Below are positions 33,249 through 45,015 of a stretch of DNA of 64,000 nt, in pieces. The notes below the pieces were generated by a model. That model saw only the letters and a program-made list of their open reading frames with translations. It searched no databases and was not told the DNA's origin. The stretch covers positions 305,546-369,545 of the forward strand of contig JABSSW010000020.1 in the NCBI GenBank assembly GCA_018902385.1. The letters are read 5' to 3'. The stretch's first letter is position 1. Each line of letters begins with the position of its first letter. The translations under genes were made by a program, and so were the position numbers. The stretch comes from Physcia stellaris (lineage: Eukaryota > Ascomycota > Lecanoromycetes > Caliciales > Physciaceae).

Positions 33249-34668
33249 ATGGCCACGCCCACTCTACCCCACAAAACTATGCGATCCCAACGCACAAAAA
33301 TGGCAATGAGCGGGCTTCTCAAACCAGCCGCCAGAGAGGGCGGCGAGGATGAAGTGATAGTACCTATTGTGGCCTGCGGTAAAGGCAATACACCAATGAG
33401 AGACTTTGTTACAGAAGGGGATCGGGACCTTGTTCTAGAGATCTTGGAACCCGGCACTCACCTGGAACACTTATATCTTGTCTCATCAGCTATCCTACGG
33501 AAGGTCTCACCCTACTTCCGAGTTCTCCTCGATCCAGAGAAGTTCCATGAGGGTATCAGCTTCGATGTAAAACTGAATTCGCTTCTCAAGGAGCATGGCG
33601 ACCTGCGCGCGATAGCACCAGCAGACCTACCGCGGATCAGGCTCACAGACTGTGGTCCAATACCGAAGAAGTCTAAGTTGATGGATGCAATGACCTTGTT
33701 TCTATGGATTCTACACAATCCCGATCGGCCATACCGAATACCAGGCATGCATGGCCTCGCATTAGTCGCCATCATTGCAGATCGGTTTGATACCGTTGGT
33801 GTAATAGCGGGTTATATCATTCGGATGCACTGGCGAGAGGAGCTGTTCAACTGGAATCCTTGCGGAGACTGGGGTATGAAACATGAAGTGGAGACAAGAC
33901 AACTGCTTCTGGCTGCGCTGCTGTTGAAAATTGAACCAAGAAAGTTCAGGGGACATACGGCGAACCTGATCACCAAGGGATCCGAAAAATGGAAGACTGA
34001 CAAGGCAAGAAAAGGCAACGCAGATGCATTGTGGTGGAACCTGCCCTGTAACTTGGAAGGTGGGTTGCATGTGGAGACTACAAGCGACCTCTATCGCTAA
34101 AAGTCATGCAGAAGAACTGATGAGTCGCCGAGACTATCTCCTTGACACCATCGCCTCAGTACAAACTTACTTCATCAAGCTCTTCGCATTCCAACCAAAT
34201 CAATGCAGACTGGGTTATGACACTTCCCCAGCCTGCAATTCCTTCCAACTTGGGGAAATGGTCCGCTTCTTCGCCCGTAAAGGTACACTGAGCCTTCAAA
34301 ATACCATATTTCCTGCCGAGCAGTCAATGCCTTGGGAAGGTGATGTCGACATTTTGATATCTTCCTTGCGACAAATCTCCTCCTACCAGATCGATTCCAA
34401 CCACATGCATTGCGGTCCCAAAATCCGGTTTCTGATAGCGCTTAACGCGCTGCAGCCCTTTCCGCAGATCGGTGTATGTTGGCAGTGTTGGCAAAAGAAT
34501 TCCCGCGAGGAAAGCTGGCTCGAGAATCCATGTGGTGGAAAGTGGGCGATTAATATGGGGAAACAACATCCGGCCATTGAACCTCAAGGATGCACTTTTC
34601 ATCAGGGGACGAAGGCCATGTATACAGCCGAGAATAGAGACTGGACCGTCACTGAAGCGAACAGATAA
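33249..34668 (+). CDS. BTB/POZ-like protein, frame interrupted
   Basis: Unknown protein with a BTB-like region: after MATPTLPHKTMRSQRTKMAM it has GDRDLVLEILEPGTHLEHLY followed by LVSSAILRKVSPYFRVLLDP, the pattern of fungal BTB domains in which a substrate adaptor dimerises and recruits cullin-3 (family knowledge). The first frame runs to a stop at 34098-34100 (ETTSDLYR then stop). A second frame opens at once and continues KSHAEELMSRRDYLLDTIAS to 34668, ending DWTVTEANR. Removing one base at 34098 gives DLYRKSHAEELMSRRDYLLD without a gap, so I treat the two parts as one gene with a one-base break. A 25-nt intron is too short to be likely. The C-terminal half has several cysteines (VCWQCWQKN). 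Confidence 0.55.
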
Positions 34669-35196
34669 CGACGTCCTTACTCGGCAGATCTCATGGCTCG
34701 AGTTTTGATCATACCTCTTCCTGGAGCAGGCAAGGAAGCAATTCAGTGGTATATCTGTCCAACTGCTTCATACTGCTCTCCTTGCCGGAGGGTTTCCACC
34801 TCAGGCTTAGAAAACCCAAATCCCAGAATCAAGGGTAAATACCACACCCAGCCCTAAGTCTACCTCTGCGGCTTTTCGTTGCCCTGGTTCTCTCTCTTTT
34901 TCTACTTCAATTTAAAGTCTTCGTGCCGCTTGCCAGTGTTTGCAAGCGAGAATTTCTCCCATCCCAGGTAATTGTTAGAAGTTGTCTTCGATCACTCGAA
35001 TTGCCGAAACCAAGTGCAGGGGAAGAATGATCGACGACAGACCCTTGAAAAAAAAACACAGACAATAAGACTAAAATTACAATCAGAAATTAAATGCACG
35101 AAAACATCCAAAGGTAACACCGTCTCAGAAGTACTTTTAGTATTGCACAGAAATGTGGTCACCTTATACTTGTCTGAGGATCGCAAATGTTGAAAC

Positions 35197-35445
35197 TTAA
35201 GCAATAAACGTTGCAATCAATCCTATCACCAAGTTTTGAAGGTCTGGGCTATATTTTGCTGATGGTCTCTGAGGTTTGTGATATCTTTCTTTCATTTTTC
35301 TCAGTTCGTGGTAGATCCTCCTGGTGGTAACTCCACGAAAACCGACGATAGAGATAAGCGTGACTGCTTTGAAGCGACACACAAAGCAAAAGTTGAGCAG
35401 ACTATGGTAATTGCACGGGATGAGTAGATACGACATCATGATCAA
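35197..35445 (-). CDS. Small ORF with hydrophobic N-terminus, doubtful
   Basis: Up to 82 residues; a hydrophobic start (MSYLLIPCNYHSLLNFCFVC) and a basic middle (RRIYHELRKMKERYHKPQR). It might be a further exon of the ORF just upstream on the same strand, but no in-phase splice was found. Confidence 0.2.
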   Translation of the reverse strand: MIMMSYLLIPCNYHSLLNFCFVCRFKAVTLISIVGFRGVTTRRIYHELRKMKERYHKPQRPSAKYSPDLQNLVIGLIATFIA

Positions 35446-35466
35446 AAACCGCCGTCCAATGATTCC

Positions 35467-35778
35467 TCATCCATGTCCCGAACATTCCTTGTATGTTACA
35501 GTTGTTCTATACTCTACAGGAATATCCAATTGCACAAGCCACACGTCGAACTCGAAAAGGCTGGACTCATACATTTGATTCAAATCACTGCAGTAGGACC
35601 TATACCTGTCATCGGAGTAATCCAAAATTAAAGACTTGCCAACCATACTACCGATAGCTCTAGTCCCTTTATTCTCGTTCGTACTTTTAGGTAGTTGTAT
35701 CTTGAACTCATACCGTAGGAAGAATACAATTCGCTCTGCCGGGGTGTAAGGAAGCTGAAGACGGTAGTCGGAGGTCAT
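35467..35778 (-). CDS. Small hypothetical ORF
   Basis: A 103-residue ORF beginning MTSDYRLQLPYTPAERIVFF. Its composition looks protein-like (balanced charges, hydrophobic periodicity), but no family was recognised. It is the best candidate gene in this gene-poor stretch. Confidence 0.3.
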   Translation of the reverse strand: MTSDYRLQLPYTPAERIVFFLRYEFKIQLPKSTNENKGTRAIGSMVGKSLILDYSDDRYRSYCSDLNQMYESSLFEFDVWLVQLDIPVEYRTTVTYKECSGHG

Positions 35779-38700
35779 TTTAGCTTTATATCATCTACAT
35801 AAGCCGTTGGTGGCGCCGCAGCATTACCAGAATCCAATCCCCTAGTTTCGACCCAAAGTTCCGCCTTCCAAACCTCAGGTGGACTCGGCGCGTTGATAGC
35901 CCTGTTCGCATTTCGGGCCTGCACTTCAAAATCTGGACTCAGTCTTTCATCTCTGCAGTCGTCTGAGCCTGCAATGGGATTGTGCTGTTGGGTGGTATTA
36001 TTTTGGCCCAGTTGCTGCTTATACTCGGATCGATGCCTTTTTACAGGCAGGATGCAGCAATAAGAGTGTCGGCTTGATGCGAGGACCGCTACCTGGGCTC
36101 CTTAGCAAGACGCAAGTGGGTTGTAGGGTTTTGCAAGGAAGGTGTTGGATTCGCTCTCGCGGTGGGTTCACACATACCCTCCACATCCGGACTCTTCGCC
36201 AAGTGAGAGGCTTCGGGAGAGATGGCCTATCCCTAAGAAGACCGCATCTAAAGCTTCGATTCTGGTTCCCTCCCGACTTCTCACAAAGATCACTGGGTCG
36301 TTAGAAAGACACTGATGAAACATGTCGTACACTATATGACCTGTTATGCGCAACACAATCCGCACTACCCCTCGACGATCCATCAGCGAAAAACGAATGG
36401 AATCCAGGAAACACATCTGTAAAGCCAGGGTTTATTGTCTCACACACGGTCGTCATACTCCAAACTGAAAATTCCAGCTATATTCGCATGGTTCCAAAAG
36501 GAGCATGGAGACGATGTTGTGATGTACTCGTATATCCATCACGCGCCCCAATCCGCTCCAAAAAGACCGTTTCACAGATCTCAATAGTAGCTCGAAAGGA
36601 AATATACCCATAACACATGAGTACAGTCTCATTTCTCGCAACGCAAAGCCAGCATATAACCTACGAACCCAACCTTTGCTGTTACTAGGCTGCGAAGAAA
36701 TTCTTGAATCTGGGAACGTCTTCGGTGCATGTATTCCCGTTTATATGTGGAGAGATTACGGGAAAATGCCCAATCTTTCGAGAAAATAGGCAGGGTATGT
36801 AAATTTCTCTCATAGACACTTGTGGTGCTCCAGCATGATATTTACCTCCTTCTCAGTAGGGGATGCTCAGATGTATGTATCTCGTCTAGAGTGACATCAA
36901 CTGTTTAGAGATTTGGACTACGGCCCCTTCGTCCAAGGTCTTTGAAAACAAAAAGGAAGATTTTCGTTCTCCGTTCTTTGGCTTTATTACCGTGCTGAAG
37001 ACACGAACCCCCGTTTCCCGCATACACGGCGGACAAAAGTTCCTGCTTTGGGAAGTAGCAAGCAGAGCAACTGTGCATACAAGCTTTTCATAAACCGTTG
37101 GAGATGACTCCTAATAAATACTCGGGGTTAAACCGGCTCATATCCATCGAAATAGAGGGATCTAGCAGGAAGTAGGGTTAAAGAGGGATAGATTGGATGT
37201 ATGTAGTATGTACATCGTGCCCAAAAAAAATAGATGAGTACGTCCCCCCCCTCTCCCCCTCCCCCCCAACCGTCCTTCAAGAATCACTTATCCCTTCGGC
37301 GAGAGGGGGCGGTGGCTGTGCACATGAGAAGGGTGAGGGGAAGATCTTGGGGCGCTATGGGAAGTTGTTGATTGGGAAGGGAGCGGGCTTGACATTTGCG
37401 AGTGCGAATGATAAGGGACGTACGTGCGTGAAGGTCTTCATTCCGCCACGGCTTACTGGCTTTTTCCCTGTTGGGTGGAAGGGGGAGTGGGTGATGGAAA
37501 TTTCGAACCGTTGGGGTTGTTCGATGAGAGGTTTGGGACCGGGAAATAGACGGGCTTGTTGTTTTGCTTTTATGGATTGAAAGCCTTGACTCTTCCTGAG
37601 AAGGATGCACCGATGTGGTTGTCGATTGCTTCTTTTCACCACTGATGCTGTCCCTTTCAGCTTTCCATTCCTCGTGCGAGTACATAATCCTTCTCCACCT
37701 TTTCCACGTGCGTGACGAGACGTGACCTAGCTCCCAGTCTACCCCCTTCACTCAGAAAGCCAGGACTTAACGAAATCTAGAGGCTTGAGGAACTAATAGC
37801 ATGGATATCATGAAGCGGTTCGGGTTGGTAGTTTTCTCGACGTATCCAAAGCGCTCAGTCTTCGCAGGCACGAGGGAAGGCAGGAACGGACTTGATGACG
37901 ATCCAGACTAAATCAATCACCAAGCTTCAAGTCCTGCAAGTGTCTGGGGGTCCGTGATTGCTCGATCTTCCATGCGGGGAAGGTCAGTCTCGGATCTAGA
38001 ATACCAATTAATAGCCAGCATCTGGGCAGAAGTGTGGGATGCAATGCTTCTGTGTGTGGAGAGCTTGGTGGGTACTAAGCAGGGGTATATCCTGCTTGTC
38101 GAAGTAATCCAGGCCTTTCTTCCACTGAAATGTGCTTCATGCCGTCGATCGTGGCGGCGAGAGAGAAGACAGCAGCCTGACACCGTCTTCTTACGGGCAT
38201 CTATCATATAGCCCTATGTATAGGTATAGATTACAGCGGTACCGCCCTGAAAGTCTGGATGCCATTGCCATGTGCTGACTTCTCTACGCTGTAGATTCTC
38301 AACCATACCTAGCGCTATACGAGAGTCAGGGATGCTGTTATTATTGATGCTGTTCGTTCGGGATAGCTTGAGGTCTTTGTCTGACTGCTGGAATTAGGCC
38401 CCCCTCCCCTCGCAGCTGAACCGTTGACATCCAAGTTCTCGGTCTCGGTAGCTAGTTTGATAGTTGTGCGCTGTGACTGATATGCTTCGTATTAGGAGCT
38501 ATCCTTAGAGCCTCAAGACCGCCATTTCCTGTTGTCTCAAGAAGTGAGTCGAGCTTGTTGATTTCTGCACCACCACTCCTGGAGTATGCTTCTATGCCCG
38601 TTTCTACTTGAGTAGATACAAGATGGCTATCTGGATCTGACCATGTTTCAAGTCGACTGAGTTGGCTGCGAGATTTTCTGAGAGAATCCATCGTCTTCGT

Positions 38701-39892
38701 TAGGTCAAGCTCGTTGGGGGCGCGCTGTCATTATCATATGCTTCCCTCAGGATCGAGGATCTCATAGGCCATGTTGCGTGTTGTGTTGTTTTGGTTGGGT
38801 GCGCCCTCGTTATAGGTATGTACTTCAGTTTCTATGATATAGTGCCTGTCTTTTCCCACCTCATCATCTTCATCCTCAGTCCTCAATCCCAATCTTTCAT
38901 CCCCACGACTCCTTCCGCTCCCACAAACCCCGTCCCACATCCCCCCTTCTTCTCCCCCTAAAATCCCCCCGTCTAAAAATCAATCAAATCGCTGTGTCTC
39001 TGCTCCCCTCCGTTCCCCTCTTCATCATAAAACTATATCCCATCCCTTTCCTTTAATCCCCGCACCTAAATAACCTCCATCCCCCATTTCCGTGCGTCCG
39101 TGCGTGTACATATACACCAATCAAAAATTCAAAAATATCTCAAATATGTATCATATTCCCCAAACAGTAGCTTTACCTTCCCTTACCTTCTAGCGAAGCA
39201 GCTCTCATATCAGTGTAAAAAAAAAAGAAAATTGCGGCACAAAGCATGTTCAGCTCCTCTCTCTCCGCACGTTGAATCCCCCTCCTCTTCACTCCGGGCC
39301 GCGCCAAGGACAATGGGGGAGGCCGAAAGGGCGGCTTCGGGTTCTACGTTCTGAGGACTTGTGAGCTGCTGTTTCTGGGTCCGGGATGAAGGGTGTGGGG
39401 GGGATGGATTCCGTGGGGAAGGGTTTTGAAAAGTAGCAGAGGGGGAAGGGGGGTTGGATGGATGGATGGATGTTCGATCTGGTGTTTGATAACCCCCAAT
39501 CCTTTTTCGTCAAGGTATCGGTGCCTACGATACGGACGATTGGGGACGAGCTTTGGGAGCGTGTGGTTTTGGGTATTTCTATGATATGATCTGATAGGTT
39601 AAATTGTGACATACTTGAGCGAGAATATGCCGAAAAAGCCCCCCTGATAAATATTGGGGAGGAAAGTGGATGTGAAGGATGTACAAAGAAGCAGAATGGA
39701 ATCTATCATCTTTGTGCATCTCGCAAGCCGCCCGTCCATGCATGCAAGTAAGTAAGCAAGCAGGTGAAAATGCCCATCAAGCAGCCGCCAACTCCAGTCA
39801 CCAGAAAGCCCCCTACCACCCCCTAACCAACGCCAGAGAAAACAAACCGCCGCCAAACGCCAAGGCCCATCGAAAGTGAAAAGCCCGCGGGC

Positions 39893-40884
39893 CTAATTCC
39901 GATACTTCGCCGAACTAACCTCCGCATCATCATGCCTCCTCACAACAGCCCCAAGCACAACCTTCAAAATCCCCTTCCCATTCAACCCCCTCCCACCACT
40001 ACTCCCATTCCACGGAAACGTATCCACCATATCCCTCACGCCCCCCTTAACCTTCTTCCCCAAATGGTCATCCAGCTCCACAAGCATCTTCTTCGCCTCC
40101 GCATCCTCGCCCACCTGGAAAAACTGCACGCCAACCTGCCACGCCGGCGCATCCATCCTATCCAACCTCCGCGCCGCGCTCAGGATCACCGATTCCACGT
40201 CGTCGGTCGCTTGCCCGTCGGTAATGACGATGATATTCAGCGGCTTGACGGCCTCCTCGCCCTTGGCCTCCAGGGTCTTGAGGTACGGTTTCAGAATCGC
40301 GTGCAGGCGCGAGCCGGTGGGGGTTCCGCCGCGGGGGCGCACGCTGTTAAAAATCCGCTCCACGGCGCCCGGGGCCGTGATGTGCGTGTACTCGGTGTTG
40401 TCGGGGGCGTTGAGGAAGTGGATGTCGATTCCGTCGGCGTCGTATTGCGTGCAGATTGGCGTTATGGCTTGGAGGGCGAGGGCGGTTTCGCGCCAGGAGC
40501 GGCCGGCCATGGAGCCCGAGTCGTCGATTAGGAAGAGGGTGTCGAAGGTGGCGAGGAAGCTGAAGTCGGTGTCTCCGTCTGAGGTCGAGGAGGAGGAGGT
40601 TGTGGCGGGGACGGAGCTGGGTGGAGGGATTGAGAGGGGTTGGGTGAGGGGGGGACGGCGCTGTAGGCTGGTGGGAGTTCTGGGTCCACGAAGGGGTCAT
40701 TGTTCTGGAATGGGGTGGTTGTGGGGAGGAGAGGAGCGCGGGTGGAGGGAGTGCGGGAGAAGATGCTGCGTTTCTTCTTGTCTTCTGATCCGGTGGATGT
40801 ATTCGTCAAGCTGGTTTGGTTGGTAGCAGTACGCTTGTTGGAGTTTTTGCGCGCTTTGGAGCGTAGGGATTTGAAGAGCTGCAT
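39893..40884 (-). CDS. von Willebrand factor A domain protein, frameshifted
   Basis: Fungal protein with an N-terminal basic/proline-rich region (MQLFKSLRSKARKNSNKRTA, then VDPELPPAYSAV, a PPxY-type motif) and a C-terminal vWA domain. The metal-ion-dependent adhesion site is complete: DDSGSMAGRSW (DxSxS), the threonine region RGGTPTGSRL, and ITDGQATDD. The frame breaks in the G7 run 40648-40654. One more base restores VPPLTQPLSIPPPSSVPATT and leads into TDFSFLATFDTLFLIDDSGS. Corrected length is 330 aa (331 codons with stop). ATG 40884 is preferred to the in-frame ATG 40989. vWA proteins of this type usually work as intracellular scaffolds; the partner is unknown. PPxY motifs are bound by WW domains such as those of Rsp5-type ligases. 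Confidence 0.72.
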
Positions 40885-43471
40885 ATTTGAGGATATTGGT
40901 GATGCAGATGGATGAGAGGGAGGATGAGTGGTGTGGCCATTTTCAGTCAGATAGGTCGAACAAAGCGGGGGCTCTAGGATGAAGGGCATGGTGAATAAGG
41001 TTGAAGGGGGGATGCTCTTTCTTTGTTGTGTTGAGTCAAAAGAGTTTCTGACTACTGAGATGTCAAGTGAACGGTTGAGGCTTGTACTTAGTCACTTGAT
41101 GCTTGATAGCAGAAGATGAAAGTCTGTGATGAAACTTTGAATGTTTATTTCTCTACTTGACTTACGGTGATATCTTCATCTTATACTTACATTTCGCCAG
41201 CATCAGCAAGCGCTGGCAACCAACATGAGGAATGATCCGCATTTATTTGCTTGAAAGCCTCGGCGACAGCCTGTATGCACGTGAAATTTAATGTTTGAAG
41301 ATTGACAGCGGTTTTATCGACAGTGAAGTGAGACTGACTTTGACGGACATGCCGCAATATCGCGCCTGTTTACTCGTACAGCCCAATGTTTTGGTTGCGA
41401 AATGACCGATCTTAGGCTCAGCCACCGAGGAGGCGATGCACCATCTCTCTAGCCAATCAACTTCCTTTATCTTTCACAGCCTTGTTGAGTCCCAAGACTC
41501 AGCCCTAGACCTCAACGATACTAGGCCCGAAAGATGCAATTCCATGCATGGCTTGGCATGCATGTGGGATGTAACGGGTGGCCACAGAATCGGCCTCGTA
41601 CATGAAGAGGGCATTGCTTACTTCATCAGAGAGTTATGCAGCCTGGAATGGCGGGTCGCGCTTACAGTTGAAGGCAAATTCAGGCAATCGACACCAGGGC
41701 GGCAAAATTCGGCTATGCATATGCCTACCCTTCCGCTGATCCTTTGACCAACTGGGGCTAAAGAGGCAGTACAAGTTGGGCGTATAAACAGTTTTACTTT
41801 ACAGTGATATCGTATATACACTCTGGAGTGCACATTGCTGCGAGATTGGGGCTGCCTGGCAGATTGCACAATTTGAAAGATGCATAATGGGGCGTACAGC
41901 TCGAGGCATTGGGATACTATCCTTGTTTGAGGATAGATAGTAGCGATGTAGTCCCTTTGTCGCGTGCGTTTGTATCTCGCCGAGTTTGCTTCTCCGTCTT
42001 TGAGTGACCACCTTGCCGCAGGAGAATGAAGGACTCCAAGGAGACACTCGGCATGATACATGCGTGGACAGACGATCTCAATCGACCGCTGAACCCTGAT
42101 GTCGCTTACCCAGTCCTGGATATCGGCGATAACATGGAAAGTTCTGTCAAGAATGGGCCAGCACCTCAAGAATTCGCAAACTCCCTCCCCAATAATACAA
42201 TGAGTGTACCCAGAACAATTTACCACGCCAGGTCTCATGCCTGTGCGGGATATAACGCATGCATAGCGAAAAGGTCAGCACCGGGATGTTATGCTGTACG
42301 TATAGGGGCTCACGGATCCAGGCAAAACATGGCTATGCTTCCATATCATCCAACATGTACAACACCTTTTCACGAACCAGTGAATTTGCGTGCTCGAAAT
42401 CTTCCTGGGCTAGTGACAAGAAGGTCTGGAGTCAGGAGAATCTGATGGGTAATTCTGTGAATCAGCTACTGGGGCTCCTTGCTTCTATTCTAAAAAAGAA
42501 GACAGCCTGCTTCAAAGGTGGAAAACCAGTTGCCTTCAAGGCTTGGTCAAACTTGGAATGATCCAATGCCCCTCATTTGATGCAATACAGGAGTCCACAG
42601 AGAGGAGCGCTAGAGCAACAATTTGATTTAGTTGAAGTAGCTCGAGGATGATTTCTAATAGCCTCCCTTTCGACGCCTACTTTGTCCACTCTGGAGTTTA
42701 ACTTTTCACCCCAGTAGCCCTGCGGACATTCGCGATCATCTAGCTAGAGTATCGTACCGGATGCTCAGCCGGGCTGACGGCCTTCCATGCAGAAGTCTGT
42801 GATGATGACCACGAATGGGTTTCGACCTGCAAGATGCTGGAATAGACAATGCGGAGCACGTACATGCTTAGCGGTGAGTTTTTACACAGTGATGGGGAAT
42901 GAATTTGCGAGATTTTGGCCAGAGTGCGTTTATATAGATGCACTCGTGAGGCGCGGAGTAAAGATGGCTCTAATACACAGCTTCTATTTGGTAGGGAGGC
43001 TTGTGTTTAGATGGAGATGGGATGTGTGCTTCGATGGGTTTGGTTTCTATTCGGCTGTATGCGAAATTTATGTGAGTTCTCTTGAAGCGAAAATCAGCTG
43101 CTGAAATATTCCTTCTTTCAGCACGCCCTGTTCTTCACAAATGGTGGCCCTGATTGGGTCCGGGTTTTCTGGAAGGGGGTGGCGTTGTCTTGAGCACGCA
43201 GCCGGAGAACGCTTTATGGAAGTTGTTTATTAGAGTACATTCAGTTGTCGTAGACTTGCTGGTCTCTGATGACTCAAGCTCGTCCAAGACTGGAAAGACC
43301 AACTCCAGAGTCATGAGCGACTCAGTTGTGCTCTGTCTTGAACATTCTTGCCAAGGGTCGCCCTCACTTTGTAGCTTCCCATGTTTCGCTGTTTTCAACA
43401 CTGCTCTTCTCCCTTAAACTCTTGTTTTTATCTCGTCGTGAATGTGGCTGGTAAGCGTTTGAAGAGCGGTT
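40885..43471. other. Intergenic, no gene recognised
   Basis: Several medium ORFs (for example 41618-42238 minus and 42026-42445 plus) overlap one another and have a composition like random translation. No domain or splice pattern is visible. Confidence 0.45.
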
Positions 43472-43921
43472 TCAACAAGCCCCTAATGTTCTAAGGATCC
43501 AATAGCCAACGAACGCCAGTCCACTGCAGTGGATGCAGGTCATCGCAAATAAACCGGGGAATACCATAGTTTCATGACGTTGTATGAGCAGCGCAAACTC
43601 CTCCCTTTCCTCCTGTGTCCAACGACTTGCCCGCGCTCCCGCATCCGCAGCGAGCATGTTGCGTAAAATTGTATTCGATTGCCGATAGCCGGAGATAGTC
43701 GGTAATGATGGATAGTACCATCTCCACGGATGATCAGGTGATACGAACTTTTGCAAGTGTGCCAAACGCCCATAGATTTGGAACATCTGGTCCCCTGTGT
43801 GGCCTGTCGTCCAGCTGGGTATTCCATATTTTCTGGTCAATCTAACAAGCTCCCGAACTTCACGGACAATGTGATCCCTAACTTCTGTTTTCGAGACTTG
43901 GGACATTGCTCGCATTGGCAT
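43472..43921 (-). CDS. Hypothetical protein with C-terminal membrane segment
   Basis: A 149-residue ORF: helical, charged N-terminal half (RDHIVREVRELVRLTRKYGI), then a Trp/Tyr-rich stretch (HPWRWYYPSLP) and EEREEFALLIQRHETM, ending in a hydrophobic segment (GLFAMTCIHCSGLAFVGYWI). It may be the last exon of a longer gene, because an overlapping ORF in another frame continues to 44306. No family was recognised. Confidence 0.4.
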   Translation of the reverse strand: MPMRAMSQVSKTEVRDHIVREVRELVRLTRKYGIPSWTTGHTGDQMFQIYGRLAHLQKFVSPDHPWRWYYPSLPTISGYRQSNTILRNMLAADAGARASRWTQEEREEFALLIQRHETMVFPGLFAMTCIHCSGLAFVGYWILRTLGAC

Positions 43922-45015
43922 ATATGTAACGTATAGGAGAGGATTGATGCGGGCTCGTCCATGGGATACAATGTATTGAGGGCGAGTACGCGAGTAATAG
44001 AATGGCCGGGAAGTAATAATGGTCGTCGATGTGGAATAGTTGCTGCAGTCGACTCCATCCCGACTGTCGAGCTCTATGCAGCGTCAGTATTCGCTCAAGA
44101 CGATCTTGAGAGTACAGACTGTGATCTCTTAGCGGCCTGAAGAGGACTGGTTGTGCTGGGCAATGCCGTAATCTGCTGGTCATGCGATGGCAGACGCGTA
44201 TTGCAGGTGTAACTGCAGCGTGACAGACTACGCTCTTGTGAATAGAGTGACATCGAAAACCTTGAAGCATATTGGTAAACGTGGACCGTGCCAGTTTTGG
44301 GTTCAATCGATGAGTTGCAAGGCTTCGATAGATAATCTTTGTTGTTTGACGGGTCTCACAGAACGAGGGGACCCGAGAGCTGCACTTCCCCTTGCATCAT
44401 GCGCCACATGCCCATTCAGTCCAATCAGCTTGTCTCATGCATGCAAGTTTTTCGGCGTTGGAAGCACCATTACTCCGTACTCGTGGCGGATAGTCATTCA
44501 GTAAATGGAACAGGCACTCGGATGGTGATTCTGGTCTTCCTCAGTAACCCAGCATGATAGAATCTAAAGTAAAAATATTCTGGTTGGACAACCATACCCC
44601 CATTTCCGAAATTGGACGAGTGAAACATGACATAAATGACTTTTCCTCTCCTAGATGTGTCGAAGTTAGGTGAAAGCCAATCTGATAACTGGGCTTGGTT
44701 TAGGGAACATTGCACCGCTTGGTGCCCTGCAACGGGACTGAGATGCTTTGCAAAGGCACGACGATTGACGGAGATAGCTCCAAAATCCAATGAGACCCAG
44801 TAGTCAACCAGTTCAAATCCGAGAGAGGAGAGGATTCAATAGTATCGGTTCATCGACGCTGCAGCTCAATTCCGAGACCACTATCCATCCTTCTTAGGAA
44901 AGATATTATAGGCTTTGAACATTGATGGTTTCCACAATGGTGACTCGTCCTCCTGTTCCGAGTCGAGTTCGTTTCCGATCTCCGGTGGTTGTGTAGAACG
45001 GGCTTTGATAATCCA
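43922..45015. other. Intergenic, no secure gene
   Basis: It may hold upstream exons of the ORF at 43472-43921. An isolated ATCTGATAA occurs at 44680-44688. Confidence 0.4.

Larger units (their letters stand above)
34669..39892. other. Gene-poor region
   Basis: Five kilobases without a recognisable conserved gene. Two small minus-strand ORFs (35197-35445 and 35467-35778) are the only candidates. There are simple-sequence tracts: C runs at 37239-37268, TGGA repeats at 39455-39472 and an A-run at 39217-39230. ORFs at 36074-38211 look like chance. It may contain untranslated regions or noncoding RNAs that cannot be seen here. Confidence 0.45.

Noticed and set aside
34057-34081. A 25-nt GT-AG intron in the BTB-like gene
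   Set aside because: It would restore the frame, but 25 nt is below the usual minimum for fungal introns; all others here are at least 46 nt.
37284-37751. 155-codon minus-strand ORF in the gene-poor region
   Set aside because: Overlaps another open frame on the plus strand and has low-complexity Pro/Arg/Ser composition near C runs.
41618-42238. 206-codon minus-strand ORF
   Set aside because: Overlapped by open frames on the other strand, Cys/Arg/Ser-rich without pattern, no recognisable family or splice structure.
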